A stretch of 64,000 nt of DNA from Euglena gracilis. Lineage: Eukaryota; Euglenida; Euglenophyceae; Euglenales. The first letter of the stretch is position 1, and each line of letters begins with the position of its first letter. Location of the stretch: positions 42,902,632-42,966,631 of the forward strand of contig CP154954.1 in NCBI GenBank assembly GCA_039621445.1, in the 5' to 3' direction. Positions 33,530-55,969 of the stretch are shown piece after piece. The notes beneath the pieces were generated by a model. The model saw nothing but the letters and a program-made list of their open reading frames with translations. It ran no database searches and was not told the DNA's origin. The translations under genes were made by a program, and so were the position numbers.

Positions 33530-33930
33530 CCCTAATAGTCGCCCCCCCCCCTTGGGGGGCGACAATTAGGGGGGGGGTTACCCATGGACCCATGGACATG
33601 TAGGGTAAATTGAGTAACGTGACCCCCCCCTATTTGTTCCCCCCCCTAATTGGCCAGAGCCCAGGTGGCCAATTAGGGGGGGGGTTACTCATTGCAAGGG
33701 AAAATGCCTTTATTCGGGTGTTTACGGGGGTTCGCGGCTATGAAGGACGGGGTCCAGGTGGCCAATTAGGGGGGGGGGGTTAGGGGTAACCCCCCCCTAA
33801 TTGTCCCCCCCCCTAATTGGCCAGAAGGGGGGTCCGGGCCGCCCGGAGGGCGGCCAAATAGGGGGGGGGTGTTGGTAACCCCCCCCTAATTGTCACCCCC
33901 CCCCTAATTGTCGCCGGGGGGTCAAAACGC
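33530..33930. repeat. CCCCCCTAATTG / CAATTAGGGGGG fold-back series
   Basis: At least four inverted pairs of CCCCCCTAATTGTC or CCTAATTGGCC and GGCCAATTAGGGGGGG lie in a row. Confidence 0.9.
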
Positions 33931-34125
33931 TCCCGGGGGGGCTGCCCTGGTCACAAGTAAGGGGCACCATGGCTGACATTGTTGGTTATGGTGAACGGAG
34001 AGTGACGCCTTGGTCATGCATTTTTTGGCCAAAATGCCTTCATTTCACCTCTTTTTGATGTTTTTGGTTTAATTTTGGGTTTACTGTTGGAAATTTTTCT
34101 AAGTCCTTTTTCCCTTAGGAATGTC

Positions 34126-34212
34126 ACAAACTCAGCGCATTTTTTGCGCATTTTTTTACGCATTTTTGCGCATTTTTTTCCGAGGGCCGTCCAGCGCATC
34201 CCCCCCCCCTGG
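34126..34212. repeat. GCGCATTTTTGCGC element, partial copy
   Basis: It matches the right half of the family: GCGCATTTTTTTACGC, GCGCATTTTTTTCCGAGG and a closing GCGCATCCCCCC. Confidence 0.75.
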
Positions 34213-34421
34213 TTGGTGGAGGTTGGCACGACTGACGAGGATTTTCTGTGCTGTGGTAAGGGTCATGGAGGAGTTTCAACCCATACAAAAATCGGGTCTC
34301 GAAAAAACAAAGAATATCTCGGCATTTTTCGTCCAACAAAATCAAATGAGAATCACAAAAATACCCAAAATCCTTCAAAAGAAACCCTCGAAAACAACAT
34401 GCAATGCAAATTCATTCATAA

Positions 34422-34690
34422 TTACACCTAACGCCTGAAATTTTTGCATTCACACCGTTATATTTTTGAACTTCTGGGCAATTTTTTTGCATTTTATCTC
34501 AAAATTTTGCACATGCCAACAATTTGTTTGCATTTTATCTCAAAAATGTTTGCATTTTATTCCAAAAATATTTTGCCTTTGCTCCGAAAAAAATATTTTG
34601 CCTTTGCTTTCAGTTTTTTTTTTTTCAATCATGTTCTTTTATGGGGCAAATATATTCACCAAAAGCTCGTTCTATAACGGAGGTTCGGCA
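34422..34690. repeat. Left-end copy of the TTACACCTAACGCCTG element
   Basis: It shares TTACACCTAACGCCTGA, CACACCGTTATATTTTTG and TTTGCATTTTATCTCAAA with the complete copy at 38412. A matching right end was not found. Confidence 0.75.
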
Positions 34691-35499
34691 GCCACCCCCC
34701 CCCCTGGTGGTCGGACCCCCTCGGCACGGCAAAATTGGGACCCGGGTCGCATGGCAATCAAAAATGAAAACAATGAAAATTGACAGGTTCCCCCTCACCA
34801 TCCCAGTTACAACCCTTTGTTGTGGTTGCTCAGGGTTTTAAATGCAAGGTCAGATTTGGTCTGTTGATTCAAGTTGATACCAGGGTGGATGGGTGGTGAA
34901 CAAGCCATTGCTTCTTGACCCCAGGAAACAATGGCGCTTTTTTGGCGTATGGATTTGACCCAAAATATGTCCCATTGGCAAAAGAGATTGCGCAAGTAGG
35001 ACAGAATTTCGTGGTAAAAAAGGGGGGAGGGGAAACGTGAAATTTTTGTGGAAGAAAACCCCCAAAAAACAAAAAATAATTGTCCTCACCCCACTTTCCA
35101 TTTGGACAACCAAACCCCTTTTTGTCACCTTCATACCCAAAAAATGGCCAAAAATTTTGTCCCCTAAAAAATAGTGCCCAAAATTGGTGCATTTCCACAT
35201 CCAAAACAGAATTTTTTGGGCCATTTTTTCAAAAATTTCCCAAAATGCATCCCAAAAAAATGTGATGGTCAAGAAAATCCTAACAAAATTCCCTTTCAAA
35301 AATAAAAAAATGACCAATTTCGGACATAAAAATCACCCAAAAATGCCCATTTTCGGACCAAAAAGCTTTTTTTTTGTTCAAAAATGGCCCAAAAATGACC
35401 AAAAATAGCCACTTTTTTTGACCTGAAAATCACCGATTTCAGGATGCGTGCCGCCCTTCTCGTGATGGGATGCAACCAGGCTTGTGCTTAGTCGGGTGC

Positions 35500-35770
35500 C
35501 TACCCCACGGGGGGGGGGGGTGCTAGGGGCAGGCACCCCATAGCACCCGATCCGACCCCCCCGGGGGGGGGGGTAGGGTTTTGGGGGGTGCCTGCCCCTA
35601 GCAGGCACCCCCCCTCCGACCCCGGCGCCGAAGGCCCGGAAAAGGCCATTTTCAATGAAAATTTTCTGAGTCCGGCCCGGACCCCTATCCCCCCCAGGGG
35701 GGGGTGCCTGCTAGGGGCAGGCACCCTACAGCACCCACCCCCCCCTCCCCCCCCCGGTCGGTAAGCACAA
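35500..35770. repeat. GGGTGCCTGC / GCAGGCACCC fold-backs
   Basis: Three copies of GGTGCCTGCCCCTAGCAGGC-like sequence and complements next to C and G runs. A related block lies at 39735-39990. Confidence 0.8.
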
Positions 35771-36299
35771 GCATGGATGCAACATCATGGATGCAGCCTC
35801 CCGATCCAAAATGACCCCCCCGTGACCCCCCCGTGACCCCCCCGTGACCCGCACCACCCCCAAAATTTCACAGAATGCCGAATGATAGTCAATGTTTTCA
35901 TTTTAAACACTCAATTTTTTGAGTTTTTTTTTAATTTTTTTTTACATCTGTCTCGGGAGGGTTGGAAGTGGGGGGGAGGGGGGGTCCCAGGAGGGGGGGG
36001 GTTGGAACTGTACAGGGGGGGGGTTCCCAAGGTTTGACCAACTGTACTGCCTTGTCTCCAATGGTGTGGTTTGTAAGCAATGGTATGGTCTGGATGGAGA
36101 TGTCCAGCTCGAAGGTAGAATGGGCAGAAGGCTGTATTTTGATGTTTGAAATTTCACAAAACCTGTTTTGAATATCGGAGTGCTGCATTTTGGGGGGAGG
36201 AAAAAGGCCAGCAAAACATGGCCAGAAGCCACAAGAGAAAATTTGTCATAAAATTTCATCTTTACAAAGAAACAAACACGGAATCATACGCGGACTTTC

Positions 36300-36373
36300 A
36301 CCATGCCCCCCCATATAAGACCCCCCCTTGGATTTTGGCTCCCGAGGGAGGTCTTATATGGGAGGGGCATGGT
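36300..36373. repeat. ACCATGCCCCCC mini fold-back (complete)
   Basis: ACCATGCCCCCCCATATAAG, ACCCCCCCT on the left and AGGTCTTATATGGGAGGGGC, ATGGT on the right pair to form a 74-bp hairpin. Confidence 0.85.
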
Positions 36374-36395
36374 ATTCATCAGGAAGCCTGCCAGC

Positions 36396-36488
36396 AAGGG
36401 GCCAATGCAGGCAGCCCCCTCCCTCCCGTCCATCACGACGCTCCCTGATCAATTTGACTGGCGGGCAGCGGTGCTGGACCAATCGGGG
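36396..36488 (+). CDS. Protease 1, exon with mature N-terminus
   Basis: It follows CTGCCAGC and encodes [14 protein letters not shown]. Two 3' ends keep frame: 36462 (before GGGCAG, giving [12 protein letters not shown]) and 36488 (before ACACAG, giving a five-residue longer loop). The second fits the 3' CTG spacing better; the first fits the family length better. Confidence 0.8.
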
Positions 36489-39400
36489 ACACAGCACAGG
36501 GCAAACTACTTTCCTCTCTTTTGGATTGCCGAGGACAATAGTCTTCCACTGTCGCTGACGGCTCCCATTCAAGGGTTCCGGGGGAGCGTAATTGGGGAGG
36601 AACCTGTACACATTTTTTGTTGTTAGGTTGTTAAGGAGTATAAAACGATCGCAGCAGTGGATGTGAATTTGGCCACAAGGTGGTCACGAAGGGGTCCTCG
36701 GGGGGTGGGGCACTGTTTTCAAAATCACCCATTCTATTCAAAAAAAATGAAACCCACAATGGCAGGCATTAATTTGCAATTTGGCGTTGTAAAGGAAAAG
36801 GGATCTTGTTATTTTGGTTCTGGGAGGTCTGCCCCCAAGACGAGGCCCAGGGCCGAGTAAATAAAAAAAAATGACGCCAAAAATAGTTTGTGTGGGGGGA
36901 ATTTGGGGGGGGGTGGAGGTATGCAACTTCTTGTCATTTGTAGAGCAATTTTGCTGTGCAATTTCCAAAAAAAAATGGAAAGGAAAAATATGGGAAAAAT
37001 GCGGGTTTTACCAAATTATTCATTATGATGAAAAACGTGCAAATTATGCCAAAAATGTCATTTTTCAACATTTTGGTTTGTGTACCCCCCCCTCATGTGG
37101 AAATGGGGGTTTCGATATGCTATTTGGCTGATTATGTTGCAAAAAATGGTGCAGTGGAGCCCCTACTGCACATTTTTGGAGTAACCCCGCCTCCCACCCC
37201 AATAATGATATACCCGGGGGGGGGGGGTATATTGTTTGGGCAATTTTTTCAAATTCAAACAGACCTGCCCAAAGGGCACATTTTTACATAATCTTTTCCC
37301 ACATTTTTGACATTTGTTTTAGCACTTTTTTTGCACATTCCATGTTTTGAGAGATGCATTCCCCATTGCCGGAGGAAGTTTTTTTTCCAGTCGGGGGACC
37401 CCGGATCCCCAAGGGGGTGGTTCGGGTCACGGGGGGGGGGGTCACACATTTTCATCACACATCACACACGGGGGGGAACACCACATTTTTGGTGGCAAAA
37501 TTAGGGATCGCCGAACCTGAATTTTTGGGGAAAAAATCCAAAAATTAGGAATCCCCACACCTGAAATTAGGATTTTGACACCAAATTAGAAATCACCAAG
37601 CCCAAATTTGAAAAATCTACGTCTCAAAACTAGGAATCTGCCTGAGAATTTTATCGAATTTGGCATCCCTGGCCAAAAATTTTCCCTACAAAATTTCGCC
37701 GAAAAGGGTCCTTGTTCGGATCACCGGGGGGGGGTCACGGGGGGGGGTCACGGGGAACACCCCCCAAGGGGAGATGTCCAGCCAGTGGATTTTTTTTTGA
37801 AGTGGCTGATAAAGTATAAAATGGCTAACTAGTGGACCCCCCCCGGCACTTTTCTGGAACACAAATTCAAGAAAATTCAGCCGAGACACTTCAAAATTGT
37901 GTCAGATCTTCTTCCCAGCCATGGCTTCGAATGTTTTCCCCTATGCAATATGAGAGATCCAATTCTGGGTGTGGCAACAACAAGGGGGGGGGGCACCTTT
38001 TTTGCAGTATTTCTGGCAATTTTCAACCTGTGTTGGGAAAAAAATTCGTTCAAAAAATACGCATTTCGGACTATTTTCCCCCTTGTGACCTCACTGGCCG
38101 AGCCCTATGCTGGTGCCGCCGTCCCCCCGGTCCGGGACCAGGGGGAGTGCGGCTCCTGCTGGGCGTTCGCCACAGTGGGGGCACTGGAGTGGGCGCTGCA
38201 GATCACGGCGGGGGTGGCGGAGGACCTGTCGGAGCAGTTTCTCGTGTCGTGCGCCCGGAAGTACAAGGGCGGGGGCCAGCTTTGGCAGACAAGAAGAGAA
38301 GAAGAAGAACTTCTCGCCTTTCGTTCCATGCTGTTGTGCCTGCGTTGACTGGACCCCAAGCCAATATCCAGCAATGCGGGGGGGGGGATCGTGACCCACA
38401 GAAAATGGCATTTACACCTAACGCCTGATTTTTTTAGCATTTCACACCGTATATTTTTTGCACTTCTGGTCAATTTTTTTTGCAATTTATCTCAAAGTTT
38501 GCACATGCCACCAATTTGTTTGCATTTTATCTCAAAAAATATTTGCACCTTTTCCCAAAAATATTTGCCCCTGTTCTGAAACTTTTTGCACTTGGATCGA
38601 GTGTTTTGCAATTTTTTCGGAACAAGTGCAAATACTTTTGGGGCACAGTGCAAAGATTTTTGAGACCTTTGGGCAATTTTTTTTTGAGGGCACTGGGCAA
38701 AAGTTTTGTCCGGTTGGGGCAATTATTTTTGCCAGCTGTGGGCAAACATTTCAGACGCTAGGTGTAAGAGCTGTTTCTTTGTTTGAAAAATAATTAAAAG
38801 CTATTATTTCATTTCAAAAGCTGTTTCTTTGGTCGTTTGCAATTTGTGTGGTGGCAGTTTTTTTTCCCCTGATACTCCCAATTTTTCACGGTTTTTTCCC
38901 CTTCCTTTCAGTTTTTCAACTCTGCAATACACTTGGGCTGGAAAATGCAATGAGTTCTGGCCATTTGCAGAATGAGTTGATTTCTTGATGAACCTGTATT
39001 AAAGACTGAAGACATTGTTCAAAAGGAACCATTCTTTCTCATGAGCTTTTGCACATACTTGATACCATTTTTTTTTTCTTCAGCAATGCTGTTATTTTTA
39101 TTCCAGGTTTTTTTGCAGTTCTTGTATCCTCTGACACTAATCCCCCTGTCTTTTTTTGTTCCTTTTGTACCTTTCAACATGCAAAACACACCCCATTCTG
39201 ACACGTACCATTACGGTGGGGATTGGGGCTGTGGTGGTGGTTCCTTCGCCCACGACGTCCACATCAACCCCGGCGCCTACTCTGAGACTGAATATCCCTA
39301 CGTGAGCCACATGGGGTGGACTGGGCAGGCAAAAAAAATATGGAAACATTCATCCCTGCCTTTAATTGGGGAGCCCAGCCCTGACCTTTCCATCATCAGG

Positions 39401-42400
39401 TTTTCTCAACGGTTTGTTGGGTTATTATTTTGAGAATTTCCATATCTTCTCATCGGTTTGTTCGGCTATTATTTTGAGAATTTCAACATTTCACCCCAAA
39501 ATGTCCCAAAAATGGCTCAGTCAAAACAGGCCAAAATGCAACAAGGCCAGGCCAATACAGGGTGATGGAGGGCCCCTGGGCCCTTATTTTAGGTCCCCTG
39601 ATTTCCTTTGGTTGGCCACCATTTTGGAAATACTTCAAAATTTCGATTTTCTGACCCCCGAAATGGCCCAAAAACAAATGAGTCGAAACCGGTCAAATGT
39701 ACAATACAGGCTTCGTTTCAAGGAAGTGGACACCCCCGGGGGGGTGCTATGGGCAGGTGGGGGGGGGGGGCAGGACACCTTCGACCCCCCTAGTTGTTTT
39801 GACCCTAGGCTTTTGGGGTATGTAGTGCTGCAGCACACCCCCCGGCACCCAAGATGCCAGGGGCCTGAAAATGGCCATTTCCAATGGAATATCGGCTTGG
39901 TTGGCAGGCACCGTGGTCCAAAACCGACCCCCCCCCCAGGGGGTGTGCCTGCTATGGGGCACCCATAGCAGGCACCCTTCCTGCCGGGGTTGGTAAAATG
40001 AAGCCTGGTACAGTGTTTGTCAGAAGCTGCTTCATTTTTGCCCGAAGAGTCTCTTTTGCTGTTCTGTCCCGCTGTCCCCATGGCAGGCCAAGACTCAAGT
40101 GCATACCCCTAGCCCTGGATGAAAGCCTCCTGGGGCGCACAAGGGCATTCCCATTTTGGGGTTTTCCCTTCCCCTTGTCCACACGCTCCCTTTGCACCTT
40201 GCCCAACAACCCACCTCATGGTCTCCCAACCGACCCCGCCGGCGAGACACCGAGTGCGACACGGGCCGCGCCACCGTCGTGGCGAAGCTCACCCGGTGGC
40301 AGTTTGTACCCCTGCCGGACCGGCCGGAGGAACAGGTGACGGCCATCAAGACCGCGCTGTGGACGGGGGGCCCCGTGGCGGTCGGCGTGGCGGCCGGCCC
40401 CCAGTTCCAGGCGTACACTGGGCCAGGGAACCCCAGCAGGTCCCCCCCCACGGGTTGGGGGGCGGTCGGACACCTTAACCCCTGCCGCTCCTCCTCCATG
40501 CCCTGCCTAGGGTTGCAGGGGTTAGCTTGGCTGCTGGCTCTTTCCCCCAAATGACTTTGCCCCTGGACGGATCTTTTTAGCCCCTACCCCCTGCAAAGTT
40601 ATGTGAGCCAAAACCAACGTGGCCCATTGGCCACTTTTCCTAAAAGAAGTTTGCTGTCACATGACGTTTTTTAATAAATAATTCCGACATAATTCTCTGC
40701 TTCTCATGACACCCCCCCCCCCGGTCGGAGGACACCTTTTCGGAGGTTTGACCAAATTTTTGGTCCCGGCGCGAAGCGCCGGGACGAAAAATTTTGCCCA
40801 AAAATTGGCCAAAAATTTGGCCAAAATGCCATTTTTGACACTTTTTGGACAAAAATTTGTCAAAATTGCCCAAAATTTTTGGCGCGAAGCGCCGGAAGGG
40901 AAAATTGGGGCATTTTTGGGTGGTTAGGGACCCGGGTGCCCACCAACTTTTTTTTGACCCCATGTCCAACGACCACCCCCCCGGTCAGAGGACACCTTTT
41001 TGGTCACTACCCTATGTCCAACGACCACCCCCCCGGTCGGAGGACAGAGGTTACTGGTCGTTGGACATAGGGGGGGGGTAATTCCGACATAATTCTCTGC
41101 TTCTCTTCGTTGGACAACAGAACACAACGATGTTTCAGACCATTTTTGCTCTTACCACCATCTGATTTTCAAAAATGATCATATTTCGTCACGTTTTTTT
41201 TTCTCCACCAAAGTTATTTGGCGGTTATCTGTGGAGGATTGATGCAAATCCTTGAGGTTCCGTGTTGGTATTACACAGATGCTGGAATTGAAATGCCTTT
41301 TGTCAATAGTGTACTTTGTGGACCGGAACTTATGATGAAAAGAGTATCCTGTCGGTGGGCATGCTCTCTCTCCATTGCTCAGCCCACCGCCAAATTGCGT
41401 GTTCCAGTGCCCAAGGTTTTTTTCCTTTTCCCCCCCAAAGTTTTCCAAATGTGAATCACAATCATATAGTCAAGCAAACACCCTCCCCTTGAAAATATGC
41501 TTCTGCAACGTCCCTGCATCCGAGGCATCTTCAATTACATGGACCCAGGAGAGGTTGCTCGGCGTCGTGTTACACAACAATAAAAAATATTTTCACAGTT
41601 CCATTGGAGGAAAGTGGTAGGGAAATTGGTCGATTTTTCTCACCACGGGTCCTGAAAAAAATCAAACTTGCAAAAATGCGGAAACGGCTGAAGAAAGCAG
41701 AGATTGGGAAACGCCCCGCATACACAAGCAAAAACGATTTTTTAACTCATATTTGCCAATGATCCAGAAGTTTGACAACCCTGGAGGGTATGTTTTGTAT
41801 AGCTGAGAGTCCATAATATCAACTCCCACCAGAAATCAACCTGTTGTCAGTAACGTTGCCAGACGACGCTGCCGACAACCACGCAGTGCTCCTGGTGGGA
41901 TGGGGATCTGAGGGCGGCGTGGGCTATTGGCTGCTGCGCAATTCCTGCACAGGGAGGATTCAGGCCGGTGCCGATGGGAATTTTCCAGGATGTTCAGGAA
42001 CAGATGGGAAGCCGTTTGGCTTTGAGGTTGGTGGTTGAGGAGGCCCGGACCACCCCCTCCCCCCTCCTGGGGAGGTGAGGTGGTAGGGGTCCGGACCCCA
42101 GATGTTGATGGGGTTGTCCACCCCCTCCATCCCTCCTCCTTGACAGGTTCCAAAAAGAGCAAATCTTTCCTCTGGCGCTGCGCACCGGAAAATGAACAAA
42201 TAATCAAATAACAACAAGTTATAAAAAAAATAACAGATGACGCCCTTTCACTTCACTTTTGAGCAATTCTGCATTTTTTTTTTATATGTTGGTGTTTTCC
42301 GCATAAAATGTCTTCAGATTTTTTTTAATTGAGCTTATTTGGATTTATTATTCAAGGAATTAAGGAGTTTGGCCTGGTATTTGGGCTGGTATGGACGCCC

Positions 42401-43080
42401 TTTGCCGTCCATGAAACCGAAAAATTTCCTGGCCCCCTGCAGTTTCAAGGTAGGAGGGGGGTCCGACCCCCCCTCTCGGTGTTGGGCGGGGGGTTCTGGA
42501 CCTGGATTTAATTTGGCAACCATTCCTGTTTTTGATTTGTTAGCACTGTTCTAAGTTTTAAAAATGGATGCAACCCGGGACACAGGGGGGGGGGACGCGG
42601 GGGGGGATACGGGGAGAAAACCCCCAGGAGCATGGCGGGGTAATGCCTCAGGTCAGAGGGCAAAAATAACAAGGGCACTGAGGTACGGAACGATGAAATG
42701 GGCAAGTAACAGTAACAAGATATGACAAAGGAAGCCAAAATTTGTGATCAACCCAAAAACCTCCGAATATTCCCCCCCCTCAAATTTCAGGTGCTGTCAT
42801 CTACGTTGCTTCTCACAGGAATTTGCTTTTTTCAAAAAAAAGAAAACCCCTTCTCTGGCACCACAGCCCATCAATTTCTCAAAACGGCAGCCTGGCAGCT
42901 GTCCCGGCATTGGGGTCGTCCCTCACCCAAGGTTTCCGCCACCCTCTCCCCCTGCATCTCCCTCCACCTGCCCCTTCCTGGCGTTGGGGCAAGGGGTGGG
43001 GGGAAGCGGGCTACATGCGGATCAAGTACGGCTGCAGCCAGGTCGGCGCATTTGCCAACTACGTGGTGGATCCGCATGGT
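36396..43080 (+). CDS. Papain-family (C1A) cysteine protease, mature domain in six exons
   Basis: This is a secreted or lysosomal-type endopeptidase domain. Exons are 36396-36488 (or 36462), 38118 (or 38113)-38273, 39206-39322, about 40246-40420, 41849-41946 and 42986 to 43035 or about 43080. The joins are in frame; most have CAG near +4 and CTG near -8, but the CTG is missing before the fourth exon. Landmarks in order are LPDQFDWR (mature start), [13 protein letters not shown] (oxyanion Gln and catalytic Cys), [46 protein letters not shown] (catalytic His), YWLLRNS+WG (catalytic Asn) and GYMRIKYGC. All four catalytic residues are present and the length, about 220 residues, is normal. The signal peptide and pro-region lie upstream and were not found. 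Confidence 0.88.
38118..38273 (+). CDS. Protease 1, catalytic Cys exon
   Basis: It encodes [36 protein letters not shown] and [15 protein letters not shown]. The catalytic Cys codon is TGC at 38157-38159. The exon ends before GGCCAG. The start is 38113 if the shorter upstream exon is used. Confidence 0.92.
38412..38767. mobile_element. MITE-like element with TTACACCTA ends
   Basis: The left end TTACACCTAACGCCTGA and the right end TCAGACGCTAGGTGTAA are inverted with two mismatches. The inside is T-rich (TTTGCATTTTATCTCAAA). It is 356 bp, non-coding, and lies in an intron of protease 1. No clear target duplication is seen. Confidence 0.7.
39206..39322 (+). CDS. Protease 1, GCGGG / YPY exon
   Basis: It follows CTGACACG and encodes [39 protein letters not shown]. 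It ends before GGGCAG. GC.GG and YPY are standard C1A landmarks. Confidence 0.92.
40246..40420 (+). CDS. Protease 1, GPV exon
   Basis: It encodes [40 protein letters not shown] and GPQFQAYTG. The 5' edge is uncertain: no CTG lies at the expected distance, only CCG. It ends before GGCCAG. Confidence 0.85.
41849..41946 (+). CDS. Protease 1, catalytic His and Asn exon
   Basis: It follows CTGTTGTC and encodes [20 protein letters not shown] and [10 protein letters not shown]. His is CAC at 41880-41882 and Asn is AAT at 41940-41942. It ends before GCACAG. The split Trp codon is completed by the next exon. Confidence 0.92.
42986..43080 (+). CDS. Protease 1, C-terminal domain exon
   Basis: It follows CTGGCGTT and completes NSWG, then encodes [28 protein letters not shown]. 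The last Cys and YVV fit the end of C1A domains. A possible donor AGCCAG at 43036 would end the exon at KYGC instead. Confidence 0.78.
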
Positions 43081-43226
43081 GTGCCCCCTCCACCCCACCT
43101 CACCCCGCTTGTTCCGCTTGTTAAATACGAAAGAAACTTGGGGATGTTCCATTGTTCCAATGTCCCATTGCTCGATGCGAGTGGATGGACTTCAGCACAT
43201 AGCACAGTAAATATATTCATATTTGT

Positions 43227-43708
43227 ATTCATATTCATATTGTTTTGTATTGTATTGTACTGTATTGTATTGCATTGCATTGCATTGATACCATATTATA
43301 CATTCACATATGTATTATGTTGTATTATGTTATATTCATATTACATTACATTATACTATATGTAACAAATTTATATTGTATTGCATTGCATTGCATTGCA
43401 TTATATTATATTTATATTACATTATATTATATCATAGTGTATTACATTATATTGTATTGTGTTATCTTATTTTGTCTTATCTTATCTTATCTTATCTTAT
43501 CAAATCTTATCTTATATTACATTATATCATATTGTATTGTATTATATTATGTTATGTTTATCATATCATATCATATCATATCATATCATATCATACCATA
43601 TCACATCATATCATATCATATTGTGTTGTATTGTATTGTATTGTATTGTATTGTACTGTATTGTATTGTATCGTATTGTATTGTATTGTATTGTTTTGCA
43701 TTGTATCG
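43227..43708. repeat. Pentanucleotide array in several sequence registers
   Basis: Blocks of (TATTG)n, (CATTG)n, (TCTTA)n and (CATAT)n follow one another, keeping a five-base period for most of 480 bases. Confidence 0.92.
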
Positions 43709-44062
43709 GTGTGGATGCATCCTTCAGGTCAATATTTCCCTCTGGCGCAGAAGGAATTTTGTGCTGTGGTGAGGTGTAGGGGGTCCGAAACCCCCCCCCC
43801 CCCAGGTGCTCTCATCCTGCCCTGCCTGACCCCCCAGTTCCTCCTCCCCTGCAGTTGTCCGAGGGTCCACGCCACGCCGATGCCCCGGAGGCCACTGCCC
43901 CATTGGGCGGGGATGCCCTCTGTCTGAGCCCGCCCCTCCCCTCCTGGCCCCTCCCGCGTCGCCCTCCCCCGTCCTGCAACCTGCTCTGCTGGGTTGGGGT
44001 GGGGGCTGGGCCGCTGACCAGTTGCCCCCCCCCCACCCCGGCCAGTGTTGCCGGCTGGCCAC

Positions 44063-55763
<11,701 letters not shown>

Positions 55764-55969
55764 GCCGGGGTTGGGGGGCACCTTCCTGGCCAGAGGTCCT
55801 GTGACTGGGATTTCATTTTCAGAAGCCCCATAACCACAGAAGAGGCCAAATCGTGACACACGTTGAAATTGGGGGAAATCGAAGATGGTGCAATTACCCG
55901 AGATGTGATGCCGCATGGGTCAGGGCAGGGAAGATTGCTATCGAAGGAGTTGAAAGGTTGCATTGGCAC

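Noticed and set aside
36463-42985. GT-AG introns for protease 1
   Set aside because: No GT/AG pairs gave in-frame joins that restore the conserved C1A motifs. The CAG/CTG pattern did in almost every case.
43245-43927. Tyr/Ile/Leu/Cys-rich frame resembling a membrane protein
   Set aside because: It comes from the pentanucleotide array, which is open in all frames.
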